Counted from the stretch's first letter, positions 35,339 through 45,573 are shown. The stretch is 64,000 bases of DNA from Limnohabitans sp. 2KL-1 (GCF_003063435.1 NZ_NESL01000003.1:124001-188000); one strand, 5' to 3'. A program made the numbers and translations. Notes: generated from the sequence alone by a model not told the origin.

Positions 35339-36673
35339 TCAATCCGCCAGGGGCACCACCCGGCTGGCTGGGAAGAACAGCGTGAAAGTCGAGCCCTTGC
35401 CCACCTGACTTTCGATGCGCAGGTCGCCGCCATGGCGTTGCACCACATGCTTGGCAATGGCCAAGCCCAAGCCTGTGCCGCCCGTCTCGCGCGAGCGGCT
35501 GCGGTCCACCCTGTAAAAGCGCTCAGACAGACGAGGCAAATGCTCGGGCGCGATGCCCGGCCCGGTGTCGGAAACAGAAAACGCAGCCCCCTCGGGGCCT
35601 CTGAGCCATTGCACCCGGACTGTCCCGCCCGCAGGTGTGTAGCGCACCGCGTTGCTGACCAGATTGGAGATGGCACTGAGCAGTTCCGAGCGTGCGCCCA
35701 GCAAGGCCCAATCGGGCGTGTCCTCAAAAATCAGCCGATGCACCGGCCCCCGGTCTTCCCCGTCCTGGCCGGACAGCACAGCCGACAGGGCCTCTGCATC
35801 CGAGGCCACCTGGGCCATCAAGGCCGGCAAGGGCACCTGCTCGTGGTTGCCCGGTGGCGAACTGCCTTCCAGCTGGGACAAGGTCAGCAAATCAGCGACC
35901 AGGCTTTGCATGCGTTCGGCCTGCACAGACATCATTTGCAAATAGCGCTGTCGCTCCTGCTCGTCCAGCGGAATGGACAGCAGGGTTTCCACAAACCCGC
36001 TCAAGACGGTCAAGGGTGTGCGAATTTCATGCGACACATTGGCCACAAAATCACGGCGCATGGCATCGGCCAGGGTGATCGAGGTGATGTCCCGGCTCAA
36101 TAGCAGCAGCTGCCCCTCGCCATAGGCATGCAACTGCACCGACAGTTTGGGCACCTGCATCAAAGAGCTGGAACGGCCGTCGATGATCACTTCAGAATCG
36201 TGTTGGCCCTGCGCAAAATAGCGAGAAAACACCGGATCGCGCAGCAAATGCACAACGTGCTGCTTCACATCCCGCACCGGGTCCAGACCCAGGTGGTTGC
36301 TGGCCGTCGCGTTGCACCACTCGATGCGGCCCTCAGCGTCGAGCAAGGTCACGCCGTTGGGCGAAGCCTGAATGGCCTGCAAAAAATACTGCAGACGCTG
36401 TTCGCTGACCAGCAGTTGCTTGTCCTTCAGTCGTAATTGCCGCTGAATGCGCTGGGCAATCTCGGCCCACACGCCCTTCCAGGGCAATTCAGTGCGCCAA
36501 TCCGGCTGCGACAGCCACCGCTCCAGCCGCCTGACTTTCCAGATCTGCCGAAGCACCATCCACAACAACAAGACGCATACCGCGATGGCCGCCCAAAGCT
36601 GACCGGCCCAGAACCACGCAGGCGCGGCCACCAGCAGCGACAGCGTCAGGATTTCAAGTACAGGGACCCACAT
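35339..36673 (-). CDS. phoR: phosphate regulon sensor histidine kinase PhoR
   Basis: 444 residues. Two N-terminal helices (about 5–42) anchor it. A PAS domain follows (about 98–200, LLDAEGRIEWCNATASNHLG). The H-box is FVANVSHEIRTPLTVLSGF, with the phosphorylated His near residue 216. The ATP-binding domain has NAVRYTP, DTGPGIAPEHLPRLSERFYR and GGTGLGLAIAKHV. There is no large periplasmic domain, as in known PhoR proteins, which sense Pi through PhoU and PstB. It ends the pst–phoU–phoB–phoR block, 3 bp after phoB. Confidence 0.95.
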   Translation of the reverse strand: MWVPVLEILTLSLLVAAPAWFWAGQLWAAIAVCVLLLWMVLRQIWKVRRLERWLSQPDWRTELPWKGVWAEIAQRIQRQLRLKDKQLLVSEQRLQYFLQAIQASPNGVTLLDAEGRIEWCNATASNHLGLDPVRDVKQHVVHLLRDPVFSRYFAQGQHDSEVIIDGRSSSLMQVPKLSVQLHAYGEGQLLLLSRDITSITLADAMRRDFVANVSHEIRTPLTVLSGFVETLLSIPLDEQERQRYLQMMSVQAERMQSLVADLLTLSQLEGSSPPGNHEQVPLPALMAQVASDAEALSAVLSGQDGEDRGPVHRLIFEDTPDWALLGARSELLSAISNLVSNAVRYTPAGGTVRVQWLRGPEGAAFSVSDTGPGIAPEHLPRLSERFYRVDRSRSRETGGTGLGLAIAKHVVQRHGGDLRIESQVGKGSTFTLFFPASRVVPLAD

Positions 36674-36676
36674 CGC

Positions 36677-37372
36677 TCACACCGCAGGTGCGGCCGTCAA
36701 ACGGTAGCCTGCGCCCCGCACGGTTTCAATCATGCTGCCCGCATCGCCCAGCGATTCACGCAAACGCTTGACGTGCACATCCACGGTGCGCTCTTCAATG
36801 TAGACGTGGTCACCCCACACCTTGTCGAGCAACATGCCCCGGGTGTGCACGCGCTCCGGATGCCGCATCATGTACTGCAGCAGCTTGAACTCGGTGGGGC
36901 CGACCTTCAGGGGTTTTTCCTGCCAGCTGACCCGGTAGGTGTCGGCATCGAGTTGCAAATCGCCAATTTTCACCGCCCCACCTGCCGATTCGGGCACGCG
37001 CCGACGCAAGACCGCACGGATGCGCGCCAGCAATTCACGCGGTGAAAACGGTTTGACGATGTAGTCGTCTGCCCCGGCATCCAGCCCTGCCACACGGTCG
37101 GCCTCATCGCCTCTGGCCGTGAGCATCAAGATGGGCACGGCCTTGGTGCGTGCCGAGGCACGCCAGCGACGGGCCAGCGCCAAGCCGCTTTCGCCCGGCA
37201 GCATCCAGTCCAGCAAGATGACATCCGGCAAGATCTCATCGAGCTCGCGCTGGGCCGACTCGGCATCCATGGCCCAAACGGGCTGAAAACCGTTGTGCCG
37301 CAAATTCACCGAGATGAGTTCGGCAATCGACGACTCGTCCTCGACAATCAAAATCCTCGGCAAACTTCTCAT
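36677..37372 (-). CDS. phoB: phosphate regulon response regulator PhoB
   Basis: 231 residues. The receiver domain has the phospho-acceptor Asp in VILLDWMLPGESG (about residue 54) and the Lys in IVKPFSPREL. The C-terminal winged helix contains YRVSWQEKPLKVGPTEFKLLQYM and the recognition region VDVHVKRLRESLG. Phosphorylated PhoB binds direct repeats of CTGTCAT-like heptamers; many candidates occur in this window. The ATG at 37372 overlaps the phoU stop (ATGA), so translation is coupled. Confidence 0.96.
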   Translation of the reverse strand: MRSLPRILIVEDESSIAELISVNLRHNGFQPVWAMDAESAQRELDEILPDVILLDWMLPGESGLALARRWRASARTKAVPILMLTARGDEADRVAGLDAGADDYIVKPFSPRELLARIRAVLRRRVPESAGGAVKIGDLQLDADTYRVSWQEKPLKVGPTEFKLLQYMMRHPERVHTRGMLLDKVWGDHVYIEERTVDVHVKRLRESLGDAGSMIETVRGAGYRLTAAPAV

Positions 37373-38067
37373 CGCACCGCTTTTTCGATATCGGTCAGGG
37401 CGGTGTGACGCACATCCGCGCCCTTGACCACGTAAATCACAAACTCGGCAATGTTCTTGGCATGGTCACCGATGCGCTCGATGGCCTTGGCCACAAACAG
37501 CAAATCCAGGCTGGCCGAAATGGTGCGCGGGTCTTCCATCATGTAGGTGACCAGCTTGCGCACGAAACCATTGAACTCGGCGTCGATCAGGTCGTCCTCT
37601 TTCAGGATGACCAGGGCCGTGTTCACATCCAGACGCGCGAAAGCATCCAGGGCTTTGCGCAACAGTCCGGAAGCCAAATCGGACGCCACGCGCAATTCCG
37701 ACGAAGGCAAATTGCGGGGGCTGCCCTGCTCCAGGATCAGCTTGACCATGCGGGCAATGCGCTCGGCCTCATCGCCTGCGCGCTCCAAATTGGCCGTGAT
37801 TTTGGAGATCGCCATCAACAAACGCAGATCGCGGGCCGTCGGCTGGCGACGCGCAATGATGGAAGCCAGTTCGGCGTCGATCTCGACTTCCAGCGTGTTG
37901 ACCTGCTTTTCGGTGGCGATCACTTGATCGGCCACTTCCAGGCTGAACTGCGCCAAGGCATAGACCGCGTGGCGGGTCTGCGACTCCACCAGGCCACCCA
38001 GTTCCAAAACGCGGGAAGAGACGTTGGTCAGGTCCGCATCGAACTGACTTGAAATGTGTTTTTCCAT
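37369..38067 (-). CDS. phoU: phosphate signalling protein PhoU
   Basis: 232 residues, all-helical, with two PhoU repeats (about residues 18–105 and 120–208). Each has the acidic metal-binding motif (AGDEAERIARM in the first, RIGDHAKNIAEFV in the second). PhoU links the PstSCAB transporter to PhoR and prevents toxic Pi uptake. It begins ISSQFDADLTNVSSRVLELGG, typical of the family. It lies 13 bp after pstB and overlaps phoB. Confidence 0.95.
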   Translation of the reverse strand: MEKHISSQFDADLTNVSSRVLELGGLVESQTRHAVYALAQFSLEVADQVIATEKQVNTLEVEIDAELASIIARRQPTARDLRLLMAISKITANLERAGDEAERIARMVKLILEQGSPRNLPSSELRVASDLASGLLRKALDAFARLDVNTALVILKEDDLIDAEFNGFVRKLVTYMMEDPRTISASLDLLFVAKAIERIGDHAKNIAEFVIYVVKGADVRHTALTDIEKAVR

Positions 38068-38080
38068 GGTGTGCTCCTGA

Positions 38081-38860
38081 TCAGCCGAAACGGCCAGTGA
38101 TGTAGTCTTCGGTCTCTTGACGGGCGGGTTTCATGAAGATCTGCTCGGTCTGCCCGAACTCAACCAACTCGCCCAGGTACATGTAAGCCGTGAAGTCGGA
38201 CACACGGGCCGCTTGCTGCATGTTGTGCGTGACGATGGCCACGGTGTAGTCCTTCTTCAACTCGCTGACCAACTCTTCGACCTTGGCGGTCGAGATCGGA
38301 TCGAGCGCCGAGGTGGGCTCGTCCAGCAAGATGACTTTGGGCTTGACCGCCACAGTGCGGGCAATGCACAGACGCTGCTGCTGGCCACCGGACAGCGACA
38401 AACCGCTTTGACCCAGCTTGTCCTTGACCTCGTTCCAGATGGCCGCCTTGCTCAAAGCCCACTCGACGCGCTCGTCCATGTCGGCACGGCTGAGGTTTTC
38501 ATACAGACGAATGCCAAAAGCGATGTTGTCGTAAATCGACATCGGGAACGGTGTCGGTTTCTGGAACACCATGCCCACCTGGGCACGCAGCAAGTTCAAA
38601 TCCTGCTTGGCGTCCAGAATGTTCTGGCCATAAAAATTGATCTGACCTTCGGCACGTTGACCGGGGTACAGGCTGTACATGCGGTTGAGCGTGCGCAGCA
38701 AAGTGGACTTGCCGCAACCCGACGGGCCGATGAAGGCGGTGACCTTGTTTTCGGCAATGTTGAGGTTGACGTTTTTCAGGCCCTTGAACGTGCCGTAGAA
38801 AAAGCTCAGATCGCGAATTTCAATCGCATTGGGAAGCGGAAGCGAAGAGGTATTGGGCAT
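38081..38860 (-). CDS. pstB: phosphate ABC transporter ATP-binding protein PstB
   Basis: 259 residues with Walker [10 protein letters not shown] (about residues 38–46), PstB-specific [15 protein letters not shown], signature [14 protein letters not shown], Walker [17 protein letters not shown] and the H-loop VTHNM. It powers high-affinity phosphate import with PstA and PstC. It also takes part in PhoR signalling. Because Pst systems also take up arsenate, this transporter gives a reason for the arsenate operon downstream. Confidence 0.97.
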   Translation of the reverse strand: MPNTSSLPLPNAIEIRDLSFFYGTFKGLKNVNLNIAENKVTAFIGPSGCGKSTLLRTLNRMYSLYPGQRAEGQINFYGQNILDAKQDLNLLRAQVGMVFQKPTPFPMSIYDNIAFGIRLYENLSRADMDERVEWALSKAAIWNEVKDKLGQSGLSLSGGQQQRLCIARTVAVKPKVILLDEPTSALDPISTAKVEELVSELKKDYTVAIVTHNMQQAARVSDFTAYMYLGELVEFGQTEQIFMKPARQETEDYITGRFG

Positions 38861-38880
38861 AGGGAAACCTTGTCTTTCAA

Positions 38881-39729
38881 TCAGGCTTTGACTTTTTCGC
38901 GGAAGAACACGCGGGCCAAAATATTCAGGACCAGCACCGTCAGGGTGATGAGCAATGCGCCACCCCAGGCCAGACGGACCCAGTTGTCATAGGGGCTCAT
39001 GGCAAACTGGAAAATCACCACAGGCAAGTTGGCCATGGGCGAGTTCATGTCCCATGAGAAGAACTGGTTGTTCAAGGCGGTGAACAGCAGCGGTGCAGTT
39101 TCACCGCTGATGCGGGCCAGCGCCAGCAGCAAACCGGTCATCACGCCCGCCTTGGCGGCACGCAAAGTCACGAAGGTCGCCACTTTCCAGCGCGGTGCAC
39201 CCAGTGCAAACGCGGCTTCGCGCAAGCTGCCTGGCACCAGGCGCAACATGTTTTCGGTGGTGCGGACCACCACCGGAATGGCAATCAGCGCCAAGGCCAG
39301 CGAACCGGCCCAACCCGAAAAGTGCTTCACCTGCGCCACCAAAATGGCGTACACAAACAAGCCCAGCACGATGGAAGGCGCGGACAGCATGATGTCGGTG
39401 ACAAAACGGGTCAGCTCAGCGGTCTTGCTTTCGTCGCCGTATTCGGCCAGGTACACGCCGGCAAAGATACCGATGGGTGTGCTGACCAAGGCCGTGACCA
39501 GCACCATCATGACGCTGCCCACGATGGCATTGGCCAGACCGCCACCTTCGGAGCCGGGTGCCGGTGTGGACTCGGTGAACATGGCCCAGTCGATGGCAGA
39601 GATGCCGTTCTTGAACAGAACGAACAAGATCCACAGCAGCACAAACAAACCCATGGCCATGGCCAGCATGGACAAAGTCAGGCCGATCTGGTTGACGCGC
39701 TTGCGTCGTGCATAAATACTCAGGTTCAT
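38881..39729 (-). CDS. pstA: phosphate ABC transporter permease PstA
   Basis: 282 residues with six helices. The EAA-type cytoplasmic loop reads [19 protein letters not shown], and [17 protein letters not shown] is a PstA hallmark. It forms the Pi channel with PstC in the inner membrane. It sits between pstC (13 bp) and pstB (20 bp). Confidence 0.95.
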   Translation of the reverse strand: MNLSIYARRKRVNQIGLTLSMLAMAMGLFVLLWILFVLFKNGISAIDWAMFTESTPAPGSEGGGLANAIVGSVMMVLVTALVSTPIGIFAGVYLAEYGDESKTAELTRFVTDIMLSAPSIVLGLFVYAILVAQVKHFSGWAGSLALALIAIPVVVRTTENMLRLVPGSLREAAFALGAPRWKVATFVTLRAAKAGVMTGLLLALARISGETAPLLFTALNNQFFSWDMNSPMANLPVVIFQFAMSPYDNWVRLAWGGALLITLTVLVLNILARVFFREKVKA

Positions 39730-39742
39730 GGTGTCAGGCCTT

Positions 39743-40729
39743 TCAGGTCTTGGTGCCTTTGGCTTTTTCTGCGCGGATGATCATGATCTTGGCCAAGGCC
39801 AACACCACAAATGTGATCACGAACAGCAAAAAGCCCAGCGCAAACAGGGTGGTGAGGTGAAAGTCATCGGCTTCGCCAAACTCATTGGCCAGCGTCGATG
39901 CGATCGACGTGCCTGGCGAAAACAATGAGGCGCTGATGCGCTGCGAATTGCCGATCACAAAAGTGACCGCCATGGTCTCGCCCAGCGCGCGCCCCAGGCC
40001 CAGCATGACCCCACCGATGACGCCTTTTTGGGTGTAGGGCAAGACGATGTGGCGAACCACCTCCCAGGTGGTGCAACCCAGGCCATAAGCCGACTCGCGC
40101 AGGATGGGGGGCACGATCTCGAACACATCGCGCATCACGGCCGCGATGAAGGGCAAAATCATGAAGGCCAAAATGATGCCTGCTGCCAAAATACCGATGC
40201 CGTTCATGGCACCACCAAACAAGCCGCCAATCAAGGGCATCTGGCCCAGAGTGGACTGCAATGCGGGTTGACCGTACTCGGCAAACAAAGGCGCAAAAAT
40301 GAACAGGCCAAACATGCCGTAAATGATGGACGGCACGGCCGCCAGCAACTCGATGGCAGTGCCCAGCGGGCGGCGCAGGTAAGTGGGGCAGGTTTCGGTC
40401 AGAAACACGGCAATGCCGAACGACAGGGGCACGGCGATCACCAAGGCGATCAACGCGCTGACCAGGGTGCCAAAGATGGCAATCGCTGCGCCGAACTCAC
40501 CGTTGATGATGTCCCACTCCACGCGCCAGACAAAACCGACACCGAACTTGGCAAACGAAGGCCAGGCGTTGATGAGCAGTGAAATGATGATGCCCATCAA
40601 GGCACACAACACCAGCAGGGAAAAACCCATGGTGATCTTGTGGAAGAAAAAATCCTGTACACGTTGGCGCTTCACCACCGCCATCATGTTGGCTTGGGTC
40701 GCGCTGTCCGTCACGGCCATCGGGTCCAT
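39743..40729 (-). CDS. pstC: phosphate ABC transporter permease PstC
   Basis: 328 residues with six helices. The EAA loop is [23 protein letters not shown], and [15 protein letters not shown] and [14 protein letters not shown] are typical of PstC. The start at 40729 is chosen because AAGGA lies 6 nt upstream on the coding strand; an in-frame ATG at 40771 would add 14 residues without a ribosome-binding site and would overlap the intercistronic hairpin. Confidence 0.94.
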   Translation of the reverse strand: MDPMAVTDSATQANMMAVVKRQRVQDFFFHKITMGFSLLVLCALMGIIISLLINAWPSFAKFGVGFVWRVEWDIINGEFGAAIAIFGTLVSALIALVIAVPLSFGIAVFLTETCPTYLRRPLGTAIELLAAVPSIIYGMFGLFIFAPLFAEYGQPALQSTLGQMPLIGGLFGGAMNGIGILAAGIILAFMILPFIAAVMRDVFEIVPPILRESAYGLGCTTWEVVRHIVLPYTQKGVIGGVMLGLGRALGETMAVTFVIGNSQRISASLFSPGTSIASTLANEFGEADDFHLTTLFALGFLLFVITFVVLALAKIMIIRAEKAKGTKT

Positions 40730-40771
40730 ATTGATTCCTTGAGACAACTGCATCGTGTTCACTTTCAACAT

Positions 40772-40804
40772 GCAGGCCCCGGCATCACGCGATGGCGGGG
40801 CTGC
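40772..40804 (-). promoter_or_regulatory. intercistronic hairpin between pstS and pstC
   Basis: GCAG, CCCCG and CATC on the left pair with GATG, CGGGG and CTGC on the right, interrupted only by single mismatches, around a 4-nt loop. There is no U-run. Such a structure could protect the pstS message so that the binding protein is made in excess over the permease. Confidence 0.55.
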
Positions 40805-40843
40805 AGGGCAGGATGTCGCCAGGCAACATCCTTTCGAGGATGA

Positions 40844-41863
40844 TCAGTTCTTGATCTGGGTCCAGACACGCTCGCGAATTTGCTTGGTCAGCGCGTCCGG
40901 CAAAGCCACATAGTCCAGCTCGGTAGCCAGGCCCTTGCCGCTCTTGAACGCCCAGTCAAAAAACTTGATGGCTTCCTTGGACAGGTTCTTGTCGCTCGGG
41001 TCCTTGTACATCAAGATGAACGAGGCCGTGCTCACAGGCCAGCTGGTGGCACCCTTGGCGTTCACCATCGAGATGCCCATGCCAGGCACGCTGAACCAAT
41101 CAGCACCGGCAGCAGCAGCCGCGAAGGTGGTGTCGTCAGGGCTGACGTACTTGCCATCGGCGTTTTGCAACTGCAAGAAGTTCATGTTGTTCTTCTTGAC
41201 GTAGGCATATTCCACGTAGCCGATCGCACCCTTGACGCGGTTCACGTTGGCGGCCACGCCTTCGTTGCCCTTGCCACCCACCGACGAAGCAGCTGGCCAC
41301 TTCACGGCAGCGCCTTTGCCCACGGTGTCAGCCCACTCTTTGCTGATCGCGGTCAGGTAGTCGGTCCAGTTGTAAGTGGTACCCGAACCATCGGCGCGGT
41401 GCACCACGGTGATGGCCTGGTCAGGCAGTTTTTTGCCTGGGTTCAAAGCCACAAACTTGGCATCGTTCCACTTGGTGATCTTGCCCATGAACATCTCGGC
41501 CATGACGGGACCGGTGATGCGCAATTCGCCGGGCTTGAAACCCTCCAGGTTCACCACGGGCACTGTGCCACCAATGATGGCCGGGAACTGCACCATGCCA
41601 TCTTTGTCCAAGTCAGCGCCGGGCACAGGGGCGTCGGATGCGCCGAACGTGACGGTCTTGGCACGGATCTGGCGAATGCCACCAGAAGAGCCGATGGACT
41701 GGTAGTTCAGGCCGGTACCGGTTTCTTTTTTGTAGGCTTCAGCCCACTTGGCGTAGATGGGGTAAGGGAAAGTGGCTCCAGCGCCCGTGATGTCGGCAGC
41801 CCATGTGGTGGCAGCCAGAACGCTCAGGCCCACAGCGGCCATGACGGATTTCAATTTCAACAT
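40844..41863 (-). CDS. pstS: periplasmic phosphate-binding protein PstS
   Basis: 339 residues. A Sec signal peptide (MLKLKSVMAAVGLSVLAATTWA, predicted cut after AATTWA) is followed by ITGAGATFPYPIYAKWAEAY, the first phosphate-binding loop. SIGSSGGIRQI and the RADGSGTTYNWTDYL loop complete the Pi site. It delivers phosphate to PstC/PstA. The upstream region holds the best-looking Pho box of the pst block, with a −10-like TACATT. Confidence 0.96.
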   Translation of the reverse strand: MLKLKSVMAAVGLSVLAATTWAADITGAGATFPYPIYAKWAEAYKKETGTGLNYQSIGSSGGIRQIRAKTVTFGASDAPVPGADLDKDGMVQFPAIIGGTVPVVNLEGFKPGELRITGPVMAEMFMGKITKWNDAKFVALNPGKKLPDQAITVVHRADGSGTTYNWTDYLTAISKEWADTVGKGAAVKWPAASSVGGKGNEGVAANVNRVKGAIGYVEYAYVKKNNMNFLQLQNADGKYVSPDDTTFAAAAAGADWFSVPGMGISMVNAKGATSWPVSTASFILMYKDPSDKNLSKEAIKFFDWAFKSGKGLATELDYVALPDALTKQIRERVWTQIKN

Positions 41864-41938
41864 GTCAACTCCTGGTTAAGGATGAAAAAACTCAAGACTC
41901 CAAGCACTGATCAACAGCATGGCCTGGCACCCTTTTCG

Positions 41939-41972
41939 AATGTAGCCCCCAATTGTGACAATACCGTGTCAA
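41939..41972 (-). promoter_or_regulatory. Pho box and −10 of pstS
   Basis: On the minus strand TTGACAC–GGTA–TTGTCAC (41955–41972) is followed after 10 nt by TACATT (41939–41944). A Pho box taking the place of the −35 is the classical PhoB-dependent promoter layout. The leader is about 65 nt. Confidence 0.75.
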
Positions 41973-42086
41973 AAAGTCATATTCTGATGACCATCGCCTC
42001 AGCTTGGGCTCGGCACATGCCCCAAATCAAGCCATCAAGGCCCAGACAGGGCTACCATCAAAACCCCTGTTTTCACGAAAATTGCC

Positions 42087-43355
42087 ATGCCGGGTCTTGT
42101 CGCTGGTTCTGTCTTGTTTGACCTCTCGGTCGCCTTGGGCATCGGCCTGCTGGTCGGTGCCGAACGGGAGCGACGCAAAGGCGAAGGTCCCCTCAGACGC
42201 TCCGCCGGCATACGCACCTTTGCCACCGCCTCCTTGTGCGGTTTTGCCGCGCAAACCGTCGGCTCCGGGGTCTTGCTGGCCGCCGCCTTGCTGGTGATCG
42301 GCGCCTTGGCCTGGGCGTCCTATCAGCAATCGCGCCAGCACGACCCGGGCATGACTTCCGAAATCGCCATCCTGCTGACTTTTTTACTCGGCGCCATGTC
42401 GGTGGGCAACGCGGCCCTGGCGGCCGTGGTGGGCATTGTGCTGACGGCACTGCTGGCGCAAAAAGAGCGCATTCATCGGTTTGTGCGCAAGGCCATGACG
42501 CCACAGGAACTGGAGGACTTGATCGTCTTTCTGGCCGCCATCATGATCGTCCTGCCCTTGGCACCTGATCGGTTCATGGGGCCTTTTGGTGCGGTCAATT
42601 GGAACCAGTTGACCCAATTCGTGATTCTGGTCATGACCATTGGCGCTCTGGGGCACATTTTCAAAAGGTTGCTGGGCCGCCATGGTGGCCTGATCTGGGC
42701 CGGGTTTCTGGGTGGTTTTGTGTCGAGCACAGCGACCGTGGCCAACATGGCCCGGTTGGCCCGATCAGAGCCCGCCCAGCTGCAGACGGCGGCCTCGGGT
42801 GCCCTGCTCTCCACCGTGTCCACCTTCATTCAGCTGGGCCTGCTGGTGACCCTGGCGCTGCCTGAACTGCTCAGCCGCATGCTGGTGCCCATGGGCCTGG
42901 GCGCAGCGGTCAGCCTGGCCTTTGCGCTGTGGAAAAGTCAGGCGCACCCCGCAGCCGACAGCACGCCCGACATGGCCATCCAGGGACACGCCTTCGATCT
43001 GGTGTCAAGCCTGTGGCTGGCCCTGGCCTTGCTGGCGGTCACCGTGATCACAACGGGCCTGAACCAGACCTGGGGTGATACGGGCGCGCTGGCATCGTCC
43101 GCCCTGTCCGGCCTGGTCGATGCCCACGCCACAGTGGCCACCATGGGTGGCCTGGTCGATCAGGGCCTGGTCGCACACCCCCAGGCCCAGCTGGCCATTT
43201 GGCTGGCCGTCAGCACCAACAGCATCAGCAAAGCCGTGATGGCCACCCTGGTCGGCGGCAAAGCCTTTGCCATGCAGTTCCTGCCCGGCCTGATCACCGC
43301 CATCACGGCGGTGTGGCTCAGCTTGTGGGTCCAGAGCGCGCCATTTTGGTCCTGA
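42087..43355 (+). CDS. MgtC/SapB–DUF4010 family membrane protein
   Basis: 422 residues with about 12 helices. The N-terminal quarter is MgtC/SapB-like (SVALGIGLLVGAERERRKGEGP, then AGIRTFATASLCG). The remainder is a DUF4010-type domain with VSSTATVANMARLAR and ALSGLVDAHATVATMGGLV. MgtC of Salmonella affects intracellular Pi and Mg2+ homeostasis; the function of this longer family is not established. It diverges from pstS across a 223-bp gap whose Pho box points the other way. Being next to the pst operon is suggestive only. Confidence 0.8.
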   Translation: MPGLVAGSVLFDLSVALGIGLLVGAERERRKGEGPLRRSAGIRTFATASLCGFAAQTVGSGVLLAAALLVIGALAWASYQQSRQHDPGMTSEIAILLTFLLGAMSVGNAALAAVVGIVLTALLAQKERIHRFVRKAMTPQELEDLIVFLAAIMIVLPLAPDRFMGPFGAVNWNQLTQFVILVMTIGALGHIFKRLLGRHGGLIWAGFLGGFVSSTATVANMARLARSEPAQLQTAASGALLSTVSTFIQLGLLVTLALPELLSRMLVPMGLGAAVSLAFALWKSQAHPAADSTPDMAIQGHAFDLVSSLWLALALLAVTVITTGLNQTWGDTGALASSALSGLVDAHATVATMGGLVDQGLVAHPQAQLAIWLAVSTNSISKAVMATLVGGKAFAMQFLPGLITAITAVWLSLWVQSAPFWS

Positions 43356-43389
43356 AAATGGCAGCGCACTGCTTGGCAGGCTGCACGCT

Positions 43390-45410
43390 TCAATTCAACA
43401 CCGAATCAGCACGCTGGCTCAGGTTCTGAATCCGGCTGTCTTGCGCGCTGGGCGTGTCTTTCACACCGAAGGCGGTGCTGCCGAACTGGCTCTTCATGTA
43501 CTTCATGAAAGCATCTTGCTCGCTGCCCAGCACGGCCGTGCTGGTGCTGGCGGGGCCGCCTGCCGAAGCCTCTGCCATGCTCGATTCGAGTTTGACCAAA
43601 CGGATGAAATCCGCTGTGGCGGGGAAGGGATAACCGTCCCCTCCGCCAGCGACAACGCTGGTGCCTTCGGCCAGGAAATTCAAGGTCACCAGGCGGAAAG
43701 TGCGCTGGGCGTTGCCCACCACCACACCGTTTTGCACCACCACGTCCGTGCCCACCTTGAGCGAACGAATGCGCTCACCGGCCACGGTGACGGCAAAATT
43801 GGCATCCAGTGTCTGGGCGGCTCGTGTGGGGTCATAACTGAAGCTCATGCCACCCACTTGCGGAAAGCGCCCCTGGCTGCCCAGCACCGCCACGCCATGC
43901 TCCAGCAAGGTCTTGAGTTGCACCGCCGTCACATCGAAAACCCACAGCTTGTTGTTGAACTTCAAAGCGGTCTCGATGGCCAGCTGCGACACCTCGCCCG
44001 CCAGGCGACCCGACGCCGGATTCGCCTTGGGGGGTGTCAGCACAGCAGCCGAGGTTGCACCCGGCATGGCGAGCACTTCACCAATCTCAGAGCGGATGCC
44101 ACCGCCGTTTTTCAGCGAAATTTGCACGCTCGGATCGAGCAAGCGCGCATACCAGAGGTTGGCATCTGCGCTCAGGTTGCCAAAGTTGGTTTCCTCATTG
44201 CGCACTGCTGCACGGCGGCCTTCCAGGAATTCGCTGGTCTTGCCAAAAATATTGCCGTCTTTGGATTTCAGCACGGCCTTGATGGCGTCGCGCACCTGTA
44301 TGACCAGGCTCGACGGGGTCACACCACCGGCGCTGTCGTCGGTCTCGCTGGTGACCCAGGCACCCGAGAGCCGGGTGTCAAAACGTTGGGGAATCAACAC
44401 ACCCTTGTCATCAAATGGCGCCATGAAGCGCCCCAGGTATTTGTAGTCGGCGTCCACATTCACCACCACGGTGGGTTGACCCACCGCGTCGCGGGTCTCA
44501 TAGGGGTAAGCACCCGCCGATTGATCGCCACTGCGCAGCACATCGTCGGCGTCCGACAACAGCGTGTTGGAGCCGCCCGCCACAATGATGTCCACATTTT
44601 TGAGCCGGGATGCCAAGGCTTTTTCAATCGCCAAGGTTTGCATGTGCGCCAGCAGCACCACTTTGTTGATGCCTGCGGCGGTCATCTCGTCCACGCCCTT
44701 CTGAATCTGGGCCGCCAAGCCCGCCACATCCACCTCGGTGCCCGACAGCACGGGTGTGAATTGCAATTTGCCGGGCGAAGTGATGTTGGCAAACACGGGC
44801 GAGCTGGCCCCGATCACGCCAATTTTTTGCCCCCGACGTCCACCTGAGTCCAGCCTGTCAGCTTGCCAGCCTGGTCTGCGGCCTGACCACCGTTGGCCAG
44901 CTTCAGGCCCGCCACGTCCGAGTCGGCTGCGAAATCCACGTTGTACGCGAGGTAAGGAAAACGGGCACCGGACCACTCGCGGTCGGGCTTGATCATGTCG
45001 GCAAATTGTTTGGTGCCCAGATCCAGCTCATGGTTGCCTATCGCCGAGGCTTGCACGCCCAAAGCGTTCAAGAAGGCGATATCCGCACGCCCCACTTCGG
45101 CGCGACCCAACACGGCATTCAGGCTGGTGTCGTTGGCCGCATTGAAACGGGGGCCTGGGATGTAGTTGTCGCCCGAACTCACCGTCAGGGTTTGCTGCGG
45201 GTACTGCGCACGGAACTTCTGGATCAGCCCGGACATGTGGGCCACGCTGTTCAAAGCGGTGCTGTCGGAGCCATCGGCGTCCGAGATGTGCAGCAACTGC
45301 AAAGTGAAAGCGGCTTCGGGCGCGACTTTGTCGGTGCCGCCGCATGCGCTCAACACCAGCGCAGCAGCCACGCAAGCGATCCATATTCTTCGGGTGAACA
45401 GATTTTTCAT
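43390..45410 (-). pseudogene. 5'-nucleotidase/UshA-family lipoprotein, frameshifted at an A6 tract
   Basis: Two frames together encode one protein. The first (start 45410, GAGG 6 nt upstream) gives a lipoprotein signal (LVLSACGG), then LLHISDADGS, SSGDNYIPGP and GNHELDLG, the metallophosphatase motifs. It runs into a stop just after GKK at the run of six A (44823–44828 on the plus strand). The second frame continues directly with IGVIGASSP, and later NGGGIRSEIGE and GGGDGYPFP of the nucleotidase C-domain, to 43390. One extra A would restore a reading frame of about 670 residues. A true mutation, slippage on A6 or a sequencing error are all possible. The first metal motif has DAD where UshA has DxH. 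A possible Pho box lies upstream. Confidence 0.8.
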
Positions 45411-45458
45411 GTGCGTCCTCTTGGGGGTTAACAGTCGCGTACACGTTAGCCACCACAT

Positions 45459-45498
45459 GTGTCGAGAAAAAGTAAAAGGAATGACAGTGATTTGAAAA
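45459..45498 (-). promoter_or_regulatory. candidate Pho box array for the 5'-nucleotidase
   Basis: On the minus strand, units in 11-bp register: TTTTCAA, CTGTCAT (perfect, 45481–45487), TTTACTT and TCGACAC. The array lies 49 bp or more upstream of the ATG. Confidence 0.45.
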
Positions 45499-45544
45499 TC
45501 GAAAATCTCATGCACCGAGATGGCTGGTTTCGGTCTATGTCAAA

Positions 45545-45573
45545 TCTTCACGCCAACGTCACCGAGGCTTCAT
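45545..45573 (+). promoter_or_regulatory. candidate Pho box for phoD
   Basis: Three units in exact 11-bp register: TCTTCAC, ACGTCAC, GCTTCAT. CACATT follows after 10 nt. The heptamers resemble those in front of ppx and at the right edge of the window. Confidence 0.5.
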
